Shown: positions 25,859-34,027, counted from the stretch's first letter. The stretch is 35,455 nt of DNA from Peterkaempfera griseoplana (GCF_001418575.1 NZ_LIQR01000051.1:1-35455), one strand, 5' to 3'. Translations and numbers: made by a program. Notes: generated from the letters alone by a model not told the origin.

Positions 25859-27019
25859 TCAGAGGTCGACGTGGACCAGCAGCGGCCGGTGGTCGGAGAT
25901 CGGCGTCCGGGGGGTGAGGGCGGCGCCCACCGCCGCGGGCCGCAGCCCCACCGCCAGCACATGGTCGAACTGGACGGCCGGGCGGTGGGAGGGATAGGTC
26001 GGCGTACGGGCCAGGTCCCGCCAGCCCTGCAGTCCCTGGCGGCCCAGCCGCCGCGGACTGCGGCGGATCCGCGGCCGGTCCCGGCCGGTCCTCTCCAGCC
26101 TGGTGCGGCGTGCCTCCCGCAGGTCCCGCAGCCGCCGGCGGGAACTGCGCACCCGGGTCGTCCCGGCGCTCTCGCCCGCAGGCCCGTCGGCGGGTCCGGG
26201 ACCGGCCGGAAGGGCGGGCTCCGGCCCGAGCGCGGCGACGGCGCCCAGGGCGGGTACGTCCACGCGGGCCGTCCGCCGCCGTCCGCGCCGTGGCGCCCTG
26301 GTGACGCCCTCCACCACCGCGGCGCCCCCCAGCACGGTACGGGGCACGGCCCCCACCAGGTTGAAGTCCCCCAGCAGCAGATAGGGCCGGGGCAGGTCGG
26401 CGATCCAGCGGCGGATCGCGGCCAGCTGGGCGACGTTCCAGCCCGGGACGAAGGAGAGATGGGCGGCGACCGCGGTGAACGGTCCCCGGTCGCCCTCCAG
26501 CACCGCCGCCAGCGCGGCCCGCGGCTCGTCCGGGACCTGGGTCAGCCCGCGCCGGCCGGCCACCCGCAGCGGCAGCCCGAAGGGAGCGGGCGGGAAGCGC
26601 CTGGCCCGCCAGTGCCGCACCGGGAGCCGGGTGAGCAGCGCGGTGCCGTAGGAGGGCGCGTCCAGGGCGCCGTCGGCGCCGGCGGGCCCGTACACCCGGA
26701 AGTCCACCGCCGAGGCGTCGCGGACCCAGCCGGAGACGGGGGCCGGACGGCCGTGCAGTGCGGCGGCGAACCGCCAGTCGCTCGCGCCCATCGCCCGGGC
26801 GGCGACGGCGGCCTGGTCGACCAGGCCGGAGCGCGGCTGGCAGCGGTCGACCTCCTGCAGGGCCAGTACGTCGGCGTCCAGCGCGGCCACGGCCTCGGCC
26901 AGCAGGGCGGCGGCCGCCGTGGGGTCCGCGGGCCGCGGGGGGAAGGGCAGCGGGGTCCCGTCCGGTGCGAGCGGCTGTCCGTGCAGCAGGTTGAAGGTGG
27001 CGATGCGCAACTGGCTCAC
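25859..27019 (-). CDS. Endonuclease/exonuclease/phosphatase family protein with basic insertion
   Basis: A 386-residue protein of the DNase I-like fold. Conserved residues are in order: Asn10 (IATFNLLHG), Glu56 (LALQEVD), His187 (AAHLSF), Asp218 and Asn220 (LLLGDFN), Asp352-His353 (QFDHVL) and Asp376-His377 (SDHRPL), so metal and catalytic sites are intact. GTG 27019 is inferred from a TACGGT element 6 bases upstream and gives the start 'SQLRIATFN'; no ribosome site is seen. Between GDFN and the 'RTPTYP' strand there is an insertion of about 98 residues (231-328): the first half Ala/Gly/Pro-rich, the second Arg-rich ('SSRRRLRDLREARRTRLER'). Relatives I recall have few residues there. Substrate could be nucleic acid, lipid or sugar phosphate. 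It diverges from the PadR gene. Confidence 0.85.
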   Translation of the reverse strand: MSQLRIATFNLLHGQPLAPDGTPLPFPPRPADPTAAAALLAEAVAALDADVLALQEVDRCQPRSGLVDQAAVAARAMGASDWRFAAALHGRPAPVSGWVRDASAVDFRVYGPAGADGALDAPSYGTALLTRLPVRHWRARRFPPAPFGLPLRVAGRRGLTQVPDEPRAALAAVLEGDRGPFTAVAAHLSFVPGWNVAQLAAIRRWIADLPRPYLLLGDFNLVGAVPRTVLGGAAVVEGVTRAPRRGRRRTARVDVPALGAVAALGPEPALPAGPGPADGPAGESAGTTRVRSSRRRLRDLREARRTRLERTGRDRPRIRRSPRRLGRQGLQGWRDLARTPTYPSHRPAVQFDHVLAVGLRPAAVGAALTPRTPISDHRPLLVHVDL

Positions 27020-27025
27020 ATGGTG

Positions 27026-27031
27026 ACCGTA
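27026..27031 (-). promoter_or_regulatory. -10 element for the nuclease-like gene
   Basis: On the minus strand TACGGT (27031-27026) is followed by 6 bases and GTG 27019, near-leaderless spacing. No -35 match is seen. Confidence 0.35.
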
Positions 27032-27079
27032 CCGCGCGGCCGTCCGGGTCCCGGGAGGCCCGGCGAAGCACGGTGCGGC

Positions 27080-27119
27080 TTGAGGGGACGATGCATACCG
27101 GGTATACATACTCGGTATG
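27080..27119 (+). promoter_or_regulatory. padR-type promoter and operator overlapping the start codon
   Basis: TTGAGG (27080-27085) and TATACA (27103-27108) are 17 bases apart. A perfect inverted repeat, CATACCG (27094-27100) and CGGTATG (27113-27119) with a 12-base spacer, surrounds the -10 and ends in the ATG of the regulator gene. Bound protein would block the promoter directly. The central ATACCGGGTAT is itself nearly palindromic. PadR proteins commonly bind such AT-containing dyads in their own promoters. Confidence 0.65.
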
Positions 27120-27764
27120 TCGATCCGCCACGGGCTTCTCGCCCTCCTCGACCAGGGTCCCCGCTACGGCTACCAGCTGCGCAGCGAGTTCGAAGCCCGC
27201 ACCGGAGCCACCTGGCCCCTGAACGTCGGCCAGGTCTACACGACCCTGGGCCGGCTGGAGCGCGACGGGCTGGTGGAGCCCTCCGGTGAGGACGACGAGG
27301 GCCATGTCTTCTACGCCATCACCGAGACAGGACGCGCAGAGGTGCGCTCCTGGTTCGGCACCCCCGTGCGCCGGGACAACCCACCGCGCGACGAACTGGC
27401 GATAAAGCTCGCCATGGCGGTCACCGTGCCGGGTGTGGACGTCCGCGAGGTCGTCCAGGCCCAGCGGCGGCACAGCGTCCGCGCGCTCCAGGACTACACC
27501 CGGCTCAAGGCCCGGGCCCTCGCCGCCGAGCAGTCCGGCGACCGGCCGGAGGGCGACTCCTCCGGCGCGGACGCGGACCTCGCCTGGCTGCTGGTGCTGG
27601 AGCAGCTGATCTTCCAGACCGAGGCCGAGGTGCGGTGGCTCGACCACTGCGAGAGCCGCCTCGCCCGGCAGCGCCCCGGGCCCGCCGCTCCGGAGGCGCC
27701 CGCCGCGCCGGAGCAGCCCGGCCGCACCGTCCGACGGCGGGGGGCCAGGTCCGGACGGGCCTGA
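27117..27764 (+). CDS. PadR family transcriptional regulator
   Basis: A 215-residue regulator. The N-terminal winged helix (about 1-85) has the family marks 'HGLLALLDQGPRYGYQLRSEF', 'VYTTLGRLERDGLV' and 'YAITETGRAEV'. The C-terminal part (about 90-180) is helical with 'LAWLLVLEQLIFQTEAEVRWL', the dimerisation region of longer PadR proteins, and ends in a Pro/Ala/Arg-rich tail. ATG 27117 lies inside an inverted repeat and follows the -10 by 8 bases, so the mRNA is likely leaderless and self-repressed. It is 43 bases upstream of an ABC exporter pair, which it probably controls in response to a transported or toxic compound. The ligand is unknown. Confidence 0.93.
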   Translation: MSIRHGLLALLDQGPRYGYQLRSEFEARTGATWPLNVGQVYTTLGRLERDGLVEPSGEDDEGHVFYAITETGRAEVRSWFGTPVRRDNPPRDELAIKLAMAVTVPGVDVREVVQAQRRHSVRALQDYTRLKARALAAEQSGDRPEGDSSGADADLAWLLVLEQLIFQTEAEVRWLDHCESRLARQRPGPAAPEAPAAPEQPGRTVRRRGARSGRA

Positions 27765-27807
27765 GACCGCCGTACCCGATCCTGCGAACCAACCCCTTGG
27801 GGAAACC

Positions 27808-28575
27808 ATGACAGGGAACACCACGACCGGCCCGGTTCCGGTCCTCAAACTGGAGAACGTCTCCCGGGTGCACGGCCGGGGCGCCGCGGAGGTGCACGCC
27901 CTGGCCGGGGTGAACCTCGCGGTCCACCCCGGAGAACTGGTGGCGGTCATGGGCCCCTCCGGCTCGGGCAAGTCCACCCTGCTCACCCTTGCCGGCGGCC
28001 TGGACACCCCGACCTCGGGCCGGGTGCTGGTGGCGGAGCAGTCCCTGGGCGAGCTCTCCCGCAAGCGCCTGGCAGCCGTCCGCCGGCGATCCGTCGGCTA
28101 TGTCTTCCAGGACTACAACCTGATACCGGCGCTCACCGCCGCCGAGAACATCGCGCTCCCCAGGGAGCTGGACGGCCTCTCCACCCGCGCCGCGCGCCGG
28201 GAGGCGCTGGCCGCCCTGGAGGAGCTCGGCCTGGCCGAACTCGCCGACCGCTTCCCGGACGAGATGTCCGGCGGCCAGCAGCAGCGGGTGGCGATCGCCC
28301 GCGCACTGATCGGCGACCGCCGCCTGGTCCTGGCCGACGAGCCGACCGGCGCCCTGGACTCCACCACCGGTGAGGCGGTGCTCGCCGTGCTGCGGGCCCG
28401 CTGCGACGCCGGAGCCGCAGGCATGATGGTGACCCATGAGGCCCGCCATGCCGCATGGGCGGACCGGGTGGTCTTCCTGCGGGACGGCAGGGTGGTCGAC
28501 GAGGCAGGGTCCGCGCCCGCCGAGAGCCTGCTCGCCGGCGCGGGTGTGGACGGCACGGGACCGGTGGACCGGTGA
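27808..28575 (+). CDS. ABC exporter ATPase (MacB/LolD type)
   Basis: A 255-residue nucleotide-binding subunit. ATG 27808 has only a weak G-rich ribosome site. Motifs are complete: Walker A GPSGSGKST (49-57), Q-loop VFQDYNL (99-105), signature SGGQQQR (154-160) and Walker B LVLADEP (173-179), followed by a switch His in 'VTHEARHA'. The 'TSGRVLVAEQ' and 'GYVFQDYNLIPALTAAEN' segments place it in the MacB/LolD/FtsE-like group that pairs with FtsX-fold permeases. Its GTGA stop overlaps the permease start, so the two are coupled. It sits in a regulator-ATPase-permease operon. Confidence 0.94.
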   Translation: MTGNTTTGPVPVLKLENVSRVHGRGAAEVHALAGVNLAVHPGELVAVMGPSGSGKSTLLTLAGGLDTPTSGRVLVAEQSLGELSRKRLAAVRRRSVGYVFQDYNLIPALTAAENIALPRELDGLSTRAARREALAALEELGLAELADRFPDEMSGGQQQRVAIARALIGDRRLVLADEPTGALDSTTGEAVLAVLRARCDAGAAGMMVTHEARHAAWADRVVFLRDGRVVDEAGSAPAESLLAGAGVDGTGPVDR

Positions 28576-31391
28576 AGCTCACCGCCTGGCGGGTCGCGCT
28601 GCGGATCGCGCGCCGCGACGCCCTGCGCGCCAAGGGCCGCAGCGCCCTGGTGATGGCCATGATCGCGCTGCCGGTGCTCGGTGTGGCCGGCGCCGACATC
28701 GTGTACCAGAGCGGAAGCCTCGACCCGGGGGAGAAGATCACCCGCCGGATGGGCACCGCCGACGCCCAGATCTCCGTCTGGCAGCAGGGCCGGGCGATCG
28801 TCCAGGCCCCCGATCCCGACGCGGGCAGCGACCTCGCCGACCGTCGCGAGCGCAGGCCGACCCCGGAGGAGCAGCGGCTGGCCACCGGGGATCCGGCCGC
28901 GCTGCTGCGCACGGTGCTGCCGGCCGGCAGCACCGTGGTGCCGGTGATCAGCGGACCCAGCGTCGCCGCGACCACCGTCCACGGTCTGGCCCGAATCGAG
29001 ACCGCCGAGATGGACCTGACCGACCCGGTCTGGCACGGCGTCGTGAACCTGCTGGACGGCCGGGCTCCCACCAGGCCCCAGGAGATCGCCGCCACCGGCG
29101 CGTTCCTCAAGGAGTCCGGGCTGCACCTCGGCGACACCACCACCGTCAAGGGCCTCACCCGGCCCTTCACCATCACCGCGGCCGTGGAGTACCCCGGCTC
29201 CCTGGACAGCAGCGAACTGATTGCGCCTCCCGGCAAGCTGATCGCCCCGCTCGCTGAGGCGTCCGGCAAGAAGGACGCCCGCGCCGGCTGGGGCGGCCCC
29301 CTGGGCGGCAACAGCTGGCTGGTCCGGGTGCCCGGCGGCGCCGGCTTCACCTGGCCGCAGGTGCAGAAGGTCAACGCCGTCGGCTTCCAGGTGGCGTCCC
29401 GTCAGGTGATGCTCCATCCGCCGGCGCGCGCCGACGTGCCCTACTACCGCGCGCAGCGGAACTCCCCCAAGGGCTCCCTCGGCGACCCCGTCGCCCTGAC
29501 CGTCCTCGGCACCGTCGCCGGTATGGCCCTGCTGGAGATCGTGCTGCTGGCCGGCCCTGCCTTCGCGGTCGGTGCCCGCCGCTCCCGGCGCCAGCTCGGC
29601 CTGCTGGCAGCCGGCGGCGGTGACCGGTCGCACATCCGCGGCGTGGTGCTCGGCGGCGGTGTGGTGCTGGGCATCGCCGGGGCGGTGCTCGGTGTGGCGC
29701 TGGCCGCGGTGACCGTCGCCGTGGGCCGGCCCTGGCTCGAGGACTACGCCGGGCAGCGGTTCGGCCATTTCGATCTGCATCCGCTGGACCTGCTGGGCGT
29801 GGCCGTGATCGGGCTGGTCACCGGGGTGCTGGCGGCCGTCGTCCCGGCCGTCCAGGCGTCCCGTCAGGATGTGGTCGCCGCGTTGACCGGACGCGGCAGC
29901 GTCAAGCCCCCGTCCAAGCGGCTCGCCGTGCTGGGACTGCTGGCGGTGGCGGCCGGTGCGGCGCTGGCCGTGCTGGGGGCCGCCGCGGGCCAGGGGACGG
30001 CGTCGGTGCTCGGCGGCTCCATGCTGGCCGAGCTGGGCATGGTCACCTGCACCCCGTTCCTGGTGGGCCTCTTCGGGAAGCTGGGCCGCTGGCTGCCGCT
30101 CTCCCCCCGGCTGGCACTGCGCGACTCGGTACGGCACCGGGGACGCACCGCGCCCGCGGTGGCCGCGGTGATGGCAGCCGTGGCCGGATCGGTCGCGGTG
30201 GGCCTCTACTCCGCCAGCACCACCGCCGACCAGCGCCGCGACTACCAGGCCATGGCGCCCGCCGGTTCGGTGGCGCTCGACCAGATCCCGGTGCGGGCCG
30301 ACGGCGGAGCGGCCCTGCGGCAGGCCGAGGCGGCCGTCGAGAGCAGCATCCCCGGCCTGGGACAGCGCGCGGACATCAGCCGGCTCAACTACCACGGGGA
30401 CTGCTACGAGGACGACAACTGCGGCGATGTCTCCCTGGTGATGCCGCCGGAGCGGGTCTGCCCGCTGCACGGCCCTGGCAACTTCTCCAAGGAGGAGACG
30501 GCACGGCTGATGCGCGAGGACGCACGGTGCCGGCCGGCGAACGACCCGTCGTACGGGTCGCGGTTCGGCTCGCTCCTGGCGGGGGACTCCTCGGTGCTGA
30601 ACGTGCTCTTCGGCGTTCATGACCCGGCGGCGCAGAAGGCGCTGGCCGCGGGCACGGCGGTGGTCTTCGACCCCCGGTACGTCAAGGACGGCAAGGTCAC
30701 CCTGGAGCTGACCGAACCCTGGACCGACGAGACCGGGGCCGACGGCGAGGCCGTCAAGCCCAAGTCGCACCGGGTGCAGCTGCCCGCGGTGGTGCGGACC
30801 CCCGCCACCCTCACCTCCCAGGCGCTGCTGCCGGCGGCCGCCGCCCAGCGGGCCGGACTCACCGTCTCGCCGGCCGGTTCCCTGTGGCACCCGGCCACCG
30901 CGCCCTCCGGCGCGGACGAGCAGCGCGCCAGTGCGGCGGTCGCCAGGATCACCCCGGACGGATCGGTCGCGGTCGAGCGCGGCTTCCAGGGGCGGAGCAC
31001 GCTGACCACCATGGGGCTGACGATCTTCGCTGCGCTGGTGGCCCTGGGCGCCGCGGGCATCGCCACCGGGCTGGCCGCGGCCGACTCCCAGCAGGACCTC
31101 GCCACCCTCGCCGCGGTCGGCGCCGCCCCGCGGATCCGGCGGACCCTCTCCGGCTTCCAGTGCGGGGTGATCGCCGCCATGGGCGCGGTGCTGGGCGCCC
31201 TGTGCGGAGTGGTGCCGGCGGTGGCGCTGCGCAAGGTGGAACAGGCGGCGGCGGGGGCCGGCCGCACGGTGTCGATCGTCTTCCCCTGGTCGCAGATGGC
31301 GCTCACCGTGGTGGTGCTGCCGCTGATCGCGGTGGCACTGGCCGCCCTGCTCTCCCGGTCCCGGATCGCCCTGGTCCGCAGGACGGACTGA
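28572..31391 (+). CDS. FtsX-type ABC exporter permease with two repeats
   Basis: A 939-residue permease. GTG 28572 overlaps the ATPase stop (GTGA). The layout is a first helix (about 18-40), a large extracytoplasmic domain to about 310, a cluster of helices (about 315-550), a second extracytoplasmic domain (about 550-810) and three final helices. This is the duplicated MacB_PCD-FtsX form typical of actinobacteria. The second outside domain carries CYEDDNC, then 'RVCPLHG' and 'ARCRPAN', four cysteines that could pair. Such systems often export antimicrobial peptides or lipids; the substrate cannot be read here. A 16-base-arm hairpin follows the gene. Confidence 0.92.
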   Translation: MKLTAWRVALRIARRDALRAKGRSALVMAMIALPVLGVAGADIVYQSGSLDPGEKITRRMGTADAQISVWQQGRAIVQAPDPDAGSDLADRRERRPTPEEQRLATGDPAALLRTVLPAGSTVVPVISGPSVAATTVHGLARIETAEMDLTDPVWHGVVNLLDGRAPTRPQEIAATGAFLKESGLHLGDTTTVKGLTRPFTITAAVEYPGSLDSSELIAPPGKLIAPLAEASGKKDARAGWGGPLGGNSWLVRVPGGAGFTWPQVQKVNAVGFQVASRQVMLHPPARADVPYYRAQRNSPKGSLGDPVALTVLGTVAGMALLEIVLLAGPAFAVGARRSRRQLGLLAAGGGDRSHIRGVVLGGGVVLGIAGAVLGVALAAVTVAVGRPWLEDYAGQRFGHFDLHPLDLLGVAVIGLVTGVLAAVVPAVQASRQDVVAALTGRGSVKPPSKRLAVLGLLAVAAGAALAVLGAAAGQGTASVLGGSMLAELGMVTCTPFLVGLFGKLGRWLPLSPRLALRDSVRHRGRTAPAVAAVMAAVAGSVAVGLYSASTTADQRRDYQAMAPAGSVALDQIPVRADGGAALRQAEAAVESSIPGLGQRADISRLNYHGDCYEDDNCGDVSLVMPPERVCPLHGPGNFSKEETARLMREDARCRPANDPSYGSRFGSLLAGDSSVLNVLFGVHDPAAQKALAAGTAVVFDPRYVKDGKVTLELTEPWTDETGADGEAVKPKSHRVQLPAVVRTPATLTSQALLPAAAAQRAGLTVSPAGSLWHPATAPSGADEQRASAAVARITPDGSVAVERGFQGRSTLTTMGLTIFAALVALGAAGIATGLAAADSQQDLATLAAVGAAPRIRRTLSGFQCGVIAAMGAVLGALCGVVPAVALRKVEQAAAGAGRTVSIVFPWSQMALTVVVLPLIAVALAALLSRSRIALVRRTD

Positions 31392-31417
31392 GCCGGTACC
31401 GCCACCGTGCCCCGACG

Positions 31418-31457
31418 GCCGGCCCCGGGCGTGATGCATCACACGCCCGGGGCCGGC
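31418..31457 (+). terminator. Strong terminator after the exporter operon
   Basis: GCCGGCCCCGGGCGTG (31418-31433) pairs perfectly with CACGCCCGGGGCCGGC (31442-31457), 16 base pairs around ATGCATCA. The centre can also fold as the GTGATGCATCAC palindrome (31431-31442). It lies 27 bases after the permease stop and separates it from the peptidase gene. Confidence 0.8.
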
Positions 31458-31499
31458 TGCGGAGCGGGGCCGCAGGGCCCGTCCGACCGGGTGGCGAAC

Positions 31500-31505
31500 T
31501 AAAGT
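31500..31505 (+). promoter_or_regulatory. -10 element for the leaderless peptidase gene
   Basis: TAAAGT at 31500-31505, 7 bases, then ATG 31513. No -35 match and no ribosome site are seen. Confidence 0.5.
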
Positions 31506-31512
31506 CGTCTCT

Positions 31513-32931
31513 ATGACGAGAACCCCGGACAGCGCCGTCCGCACCTACATCGACCAGCACCGTGACGCCTTCCTCGACGATCTGGCGGCCTGGCTGCGGA
31601 TCCCGTCCGTCTCGGCCGATCCGGGCCGGGCCGGCGAGGTGCGCCGCTCCGCCGAGTGGCTGGCGGAGAAGCTGCGGGAGACCGGGTTCCCGGTCTCCGA
31701 GGTGTGGGAGACGGCCCCCGGGGGGCTGCCGGCGGTGTACGCGGAGTGGCCGTCCGGGGATCCGCAGGCGCCCACCGTCCTGGTCTACGGCCACCACGAT
31801 GTGCAGCCGGCCGCGCTGGAGGACGGCTGGGACACCGAGCCCTTCGAGCCGGCGGTGGTGGACGGGCGGATGTACGGCCGGGGCGCCGCCGACGACAAGG
31901 GGCAGGTCTTCTTCCACACCCTGGGAGTGCGGGCCCATCTCGCAGCGACCGGCCGCACCGCGCCCGCGGTCAACCTCAAGCTGCTGGTCGAGGGCGAGGA
32001 GGAGTCCGGTTCGCCGCACTTCGCCGACCTGGTGCGCCGGCACGCCGACCGGCTGGCCTGCGACACCGTGATCGTCTCGGACACCGGGATGTGGGCCGCC
32101 GACACCCCGACCGTCTGCACCGGGATGCGCGGACTGGCCGACTGCCAGATCGACCTCTTCGGACCGGCCCAGGACATCCACTCCGGCTCCTTCGGCGGCG
32201 CGGTGCCCAACCCCGCCACCGAGGCCGCCCGGCTGGCCGCGGCCCTCCACGACGACGACCGCCGGGTGGCCGTCCCCGGCTTCTACGACGGTGTGGAGGA
32301 GCTGACCGAGCGGGAGCGGGAGCTCTTCGCCGAGCTGCCCTTCGACGAGAAGGAGTGGCTGGGCGTCGCCCGGTCGCAGGGCACCCTGGGCGAGGCCGGG
32401 TACACCACTCTGGAGCGGATCTGGGCCAGGCCGACGGCCGAGGTCAACGGCATCTGGGGCGGGTACACCGGACCCGGCGGCAAGACCATCGTGCCGTCCT
32501 CTGCACATCTCAAGCTCTCCTTCCGGCTGGTCGTCGGGCAGGACGTGGAGAAGGTCAGGGAGGCGGTCCGCGACTGGGTCGCCGACCGGCTGCCCGACGG
32601 CATCCGCCATGAGATCGTCTTCCCCGGTGCCACCCGGCCCTGCCTGACCCCGCTGGACCACCCGGCGCTGCAGTCGGTGGTGCGCTCCATGGGCCGGGCC
32701 TTCGGCCAGGAGATCCGCTACACCCGGGAGGGCGGCTCCGGGCCGGCGGCCGACCTGCAGGACGTGCTGGGCGTACCGGTGCTCTTCCTCGGCATCTCGG
32801 TGCCGTCCGACGGCTGGCACTCGGTGAACGAGAAGGTGGAGCTCGACCTGCTGCTCAAGGGCGTGGAGACCTCCGCCTACCTCTGGGGAGACCTGGCGGA
32901 GCGCTGGCCCGCCGGGGCACGGGACCGATGA
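31513..32931 (+). CDS. M20 family metallo-dipeptidase
   Basis: A 472-residue cytoplasmic dinuclear-zinc peptidase of the PepV/CNDP-like M20 group, which cleaves dipeptides. The metal and catalytic residues are visible: YGHHDVQP (His94, Asp96), the bridging Asp in ADDKG (127-130), EGEEESGS (from 160, general-base Glu and metal Glu) and later 'DIHSGSFGG' of the lid domain, 'GWHSVNE' near the C-terminus supplying the last His. No signal peptide is present. ATG 31513 has a leaderless-type -10 seven bases upstream. The stop overlaps the nudC start (ATGA), so the two are co-transcribed. Length is normal. It would recycle dipeptides, including any brought in by peptide importers. Confidence 0.95.
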   Translation: MTRTPDSAVRTYIDQHRDAFLDDLAAWLRIPSVSADPGRAGEVRRSAEWLAEKLRETGFPVSEVWETAPGGLPAVYAEWPSGDPQAPTVLVYGHHDVQPAALEDGWDTEPFEPAVVDGRMYGRGAADDKGQVFFHTLGVRAHLAATGRTAPAVNLKLLVEGEEESGSPHFADLVRRHADRLACDTVIVSDTGMWAADTPTVCTGMRGLADCQIDLFGPAQDIHSGSFGGAVPNPATEAARLAAALHDDDRRVAVPGFYDGVEELTERERELFAELPFDEKEWLGVARSQGTLGEAGYTTLERIWARPTAEVNGIWGGYTGPGGKTIVPSSAHLKLSFRLVVGQDVEKVREAVRDWVADRLPDGIRHEIVFPGATRPCLTPLDHPALQSVVRSMGRAFGQEIRYTREGGSGPAADLQDVLGVPVLFLGISVPSDGWHSVNEKVELDLLLKGVETSAYLWGDLAERWPAGARDR

Positions 32932-33932
32932 GCACCGCGGTGCCGGACCATAGTGAGTACGACGAGCGGACCGGACGGGACGGGACGGCATTGACCTCGC
33001 AGCATGCAGCACCACCGGCAGCACCCCTCGCACTCTCCCGGGCAGGTGTGGACCGGGCCGCACACCATCGCTTCGACGAGCCCTGGCTGGCGGCCGCCTG
33101 GAGTCATCCGACCACCCGGGTGCTGCCCGTCGCGGGCGGCGAGGCCTTCGTGGTGGACACCGACAAGGGCACCGAGCTGGTGCTGGTGCCCTCCTTCGAG
33201 GCGCCCGACGAGGGCGACCGCTACTTCCTGGGCAGCGACGAGAACGGGGTGTCGTACTTCGCGCTGGCCGGGGAGACCCTGCCGGGCCGGCTGGACGGCG
33301 ACGCCCGTCCCGCGGGACTGCGCGAGGTGGGCGGCCTGCTCTCCGACCGGGACGCCGGGCTGCTGGTGCATGCGGTCGCCCTGGAGAACTGGCACCGGCT
33401 GCACTCCTTCTGCTCGCGCTGCGGGCATCCCACGCGCAAGGCGGGGGCGGGCCATGTCCGCCGCTGCACCTCCTGCGCGGCCGAGCACTACCCGCGGACC
33501 GACCCGGCGGTGATCATGCTGGTCACCGACGAGCAGGACCGCTGCCTGCTGGGCCGCCAGACGCTCTGGCCGGAGGGCCGCTGGTCGACGCTGGCGGGCT
33601 TTGTGGAGCCGGGTGAGTCGCTGGAGCAGGCCGTGGTGCGCGAGGTGGCCGAGGAGGCGGGCGTGCGGGTCGCCGAGGTGGAGTACGTCGGCAGCCAGCC
33701 GTGGCCGTTCCCGTCCAGCCTGATGCTGGGGTTCATGGCGCGGGCGCACCCGGACGGCACCGGGATCACGGTGGACGGCGAGGAGCTCTCCGAGGCCCGC
33801 TGGGTCAGCCGGGAGGAACTGCGGGCCGGCTGGGAGTCCGGCGAGATGCTGCCGCCGTCGGGGATCTCCATCGCGCGCCATCTGATCGAGCGCTGGTACG
33901 GCGAGCCCATTCCGGCGGCGGCGCGCTGGTAG
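32928..33932 (+). CDS. nudC: NudC: NAD(+) diphosphatase / NAD-decapping Nudix hydrolase
   Basis: A 334-residue Nudix enzyme that cleaves NADH to NMNH and AMP and can remove NAD caps from RNA. The zinc ribbon has Cys162, Cys165, Cys180 and Cys183 (CSRC and CTSC). The Nudix box starts at Gly224 (GFVEPGES) with REVAEEAG at its end, and the NudC signature SQPWPFP follows. The zinc sites and catalytic Glu pair are intact. ATG 32928 overlaps the peptidase stop but has no clear ribosome site; TTG 32991 would remove 21 poorly ordered residues and is an alternative. It is the last plus-strand gene before two large hairpins. The mycobacterial nudC also lies close to adnB, supporting shared ancestry of the region. 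Confidence 0.95.
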   Translation: MSTAVPDHSEYDERTGRDGTALTSQHAAPPAAPLALSRAGVDRAAHHRFDEPWLAAAWSHPTTRVLPVAGGEAFVVDTDKGTELVLVPSFEAPDEGDRYFLGSDENGVSYFALAGETLPGRLDGDARPAGLREVGGLLSDRDAGLLVHAVALENWHRLHSFCSRCGHPTRKAGAGHVRRCTSCAAEHYPRTDPAVIMLVTDEQDRCLLGRQTLWPEGRWSTLAGFVEPGESLEQAVVREVAEEAGVRVAEVEYVGSQPWPFPSSLMLGFMARAHPDGTGITVDGEELSEARWVSREELRAGWESGEMLPPSGISIARHLIERWYGEPIPAAARW

Positions 33933-33933
33933 T

Positions 33934-33973
33934 GCACCGGCTTGCGCGCGGACGTCGCGCGCCTGTCCGGTGC
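33934..33973. terminator. Nested hairpin after nudC
   Basis: Outer arms GCACCGG (33934-33940) and CCGGTGC (33967-33973); inner arms GCGCGCG (33944-33950) and CGCGCGC (33956-33962) around GACGT. It starts 1 base after the nudC stop and would act for that gene. Confidence 0.6.
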
Positions 33974-33976
33974 TTC

Positions 33977-34014
33977 CGGCGCCTGGTGCACCCGATCGGG
34001 TGCACCAGGCGCCG
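33977..34014. terminator. 38-base perfect palindrome between convergent genes
   Basis: The sequence from 33977 to 34014 is a perfect palindrome; the left half begins CGGCGCCTGGTGCACCCGA and the right half is its exact complement. It is symmetrical, so it works for both nudC and the minus-strand gene ending at 34028, a likely bidirectional terminator. Confidence 0.75.
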
Positions 34015-34027
34015 CCGGGGTGTGCCG

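Noticed and set aside
24630-31544. Long minus-strand frames over the phosphatase and exporter genes (more than 1100 codons each)
   Set aside because: Low-complexity translations without motifs; the opposite strand carries well-conserved phosphatase, PadR, ATPase and permease motifs. Only 25859-27019 is a real minus-strand gene in this stretch.
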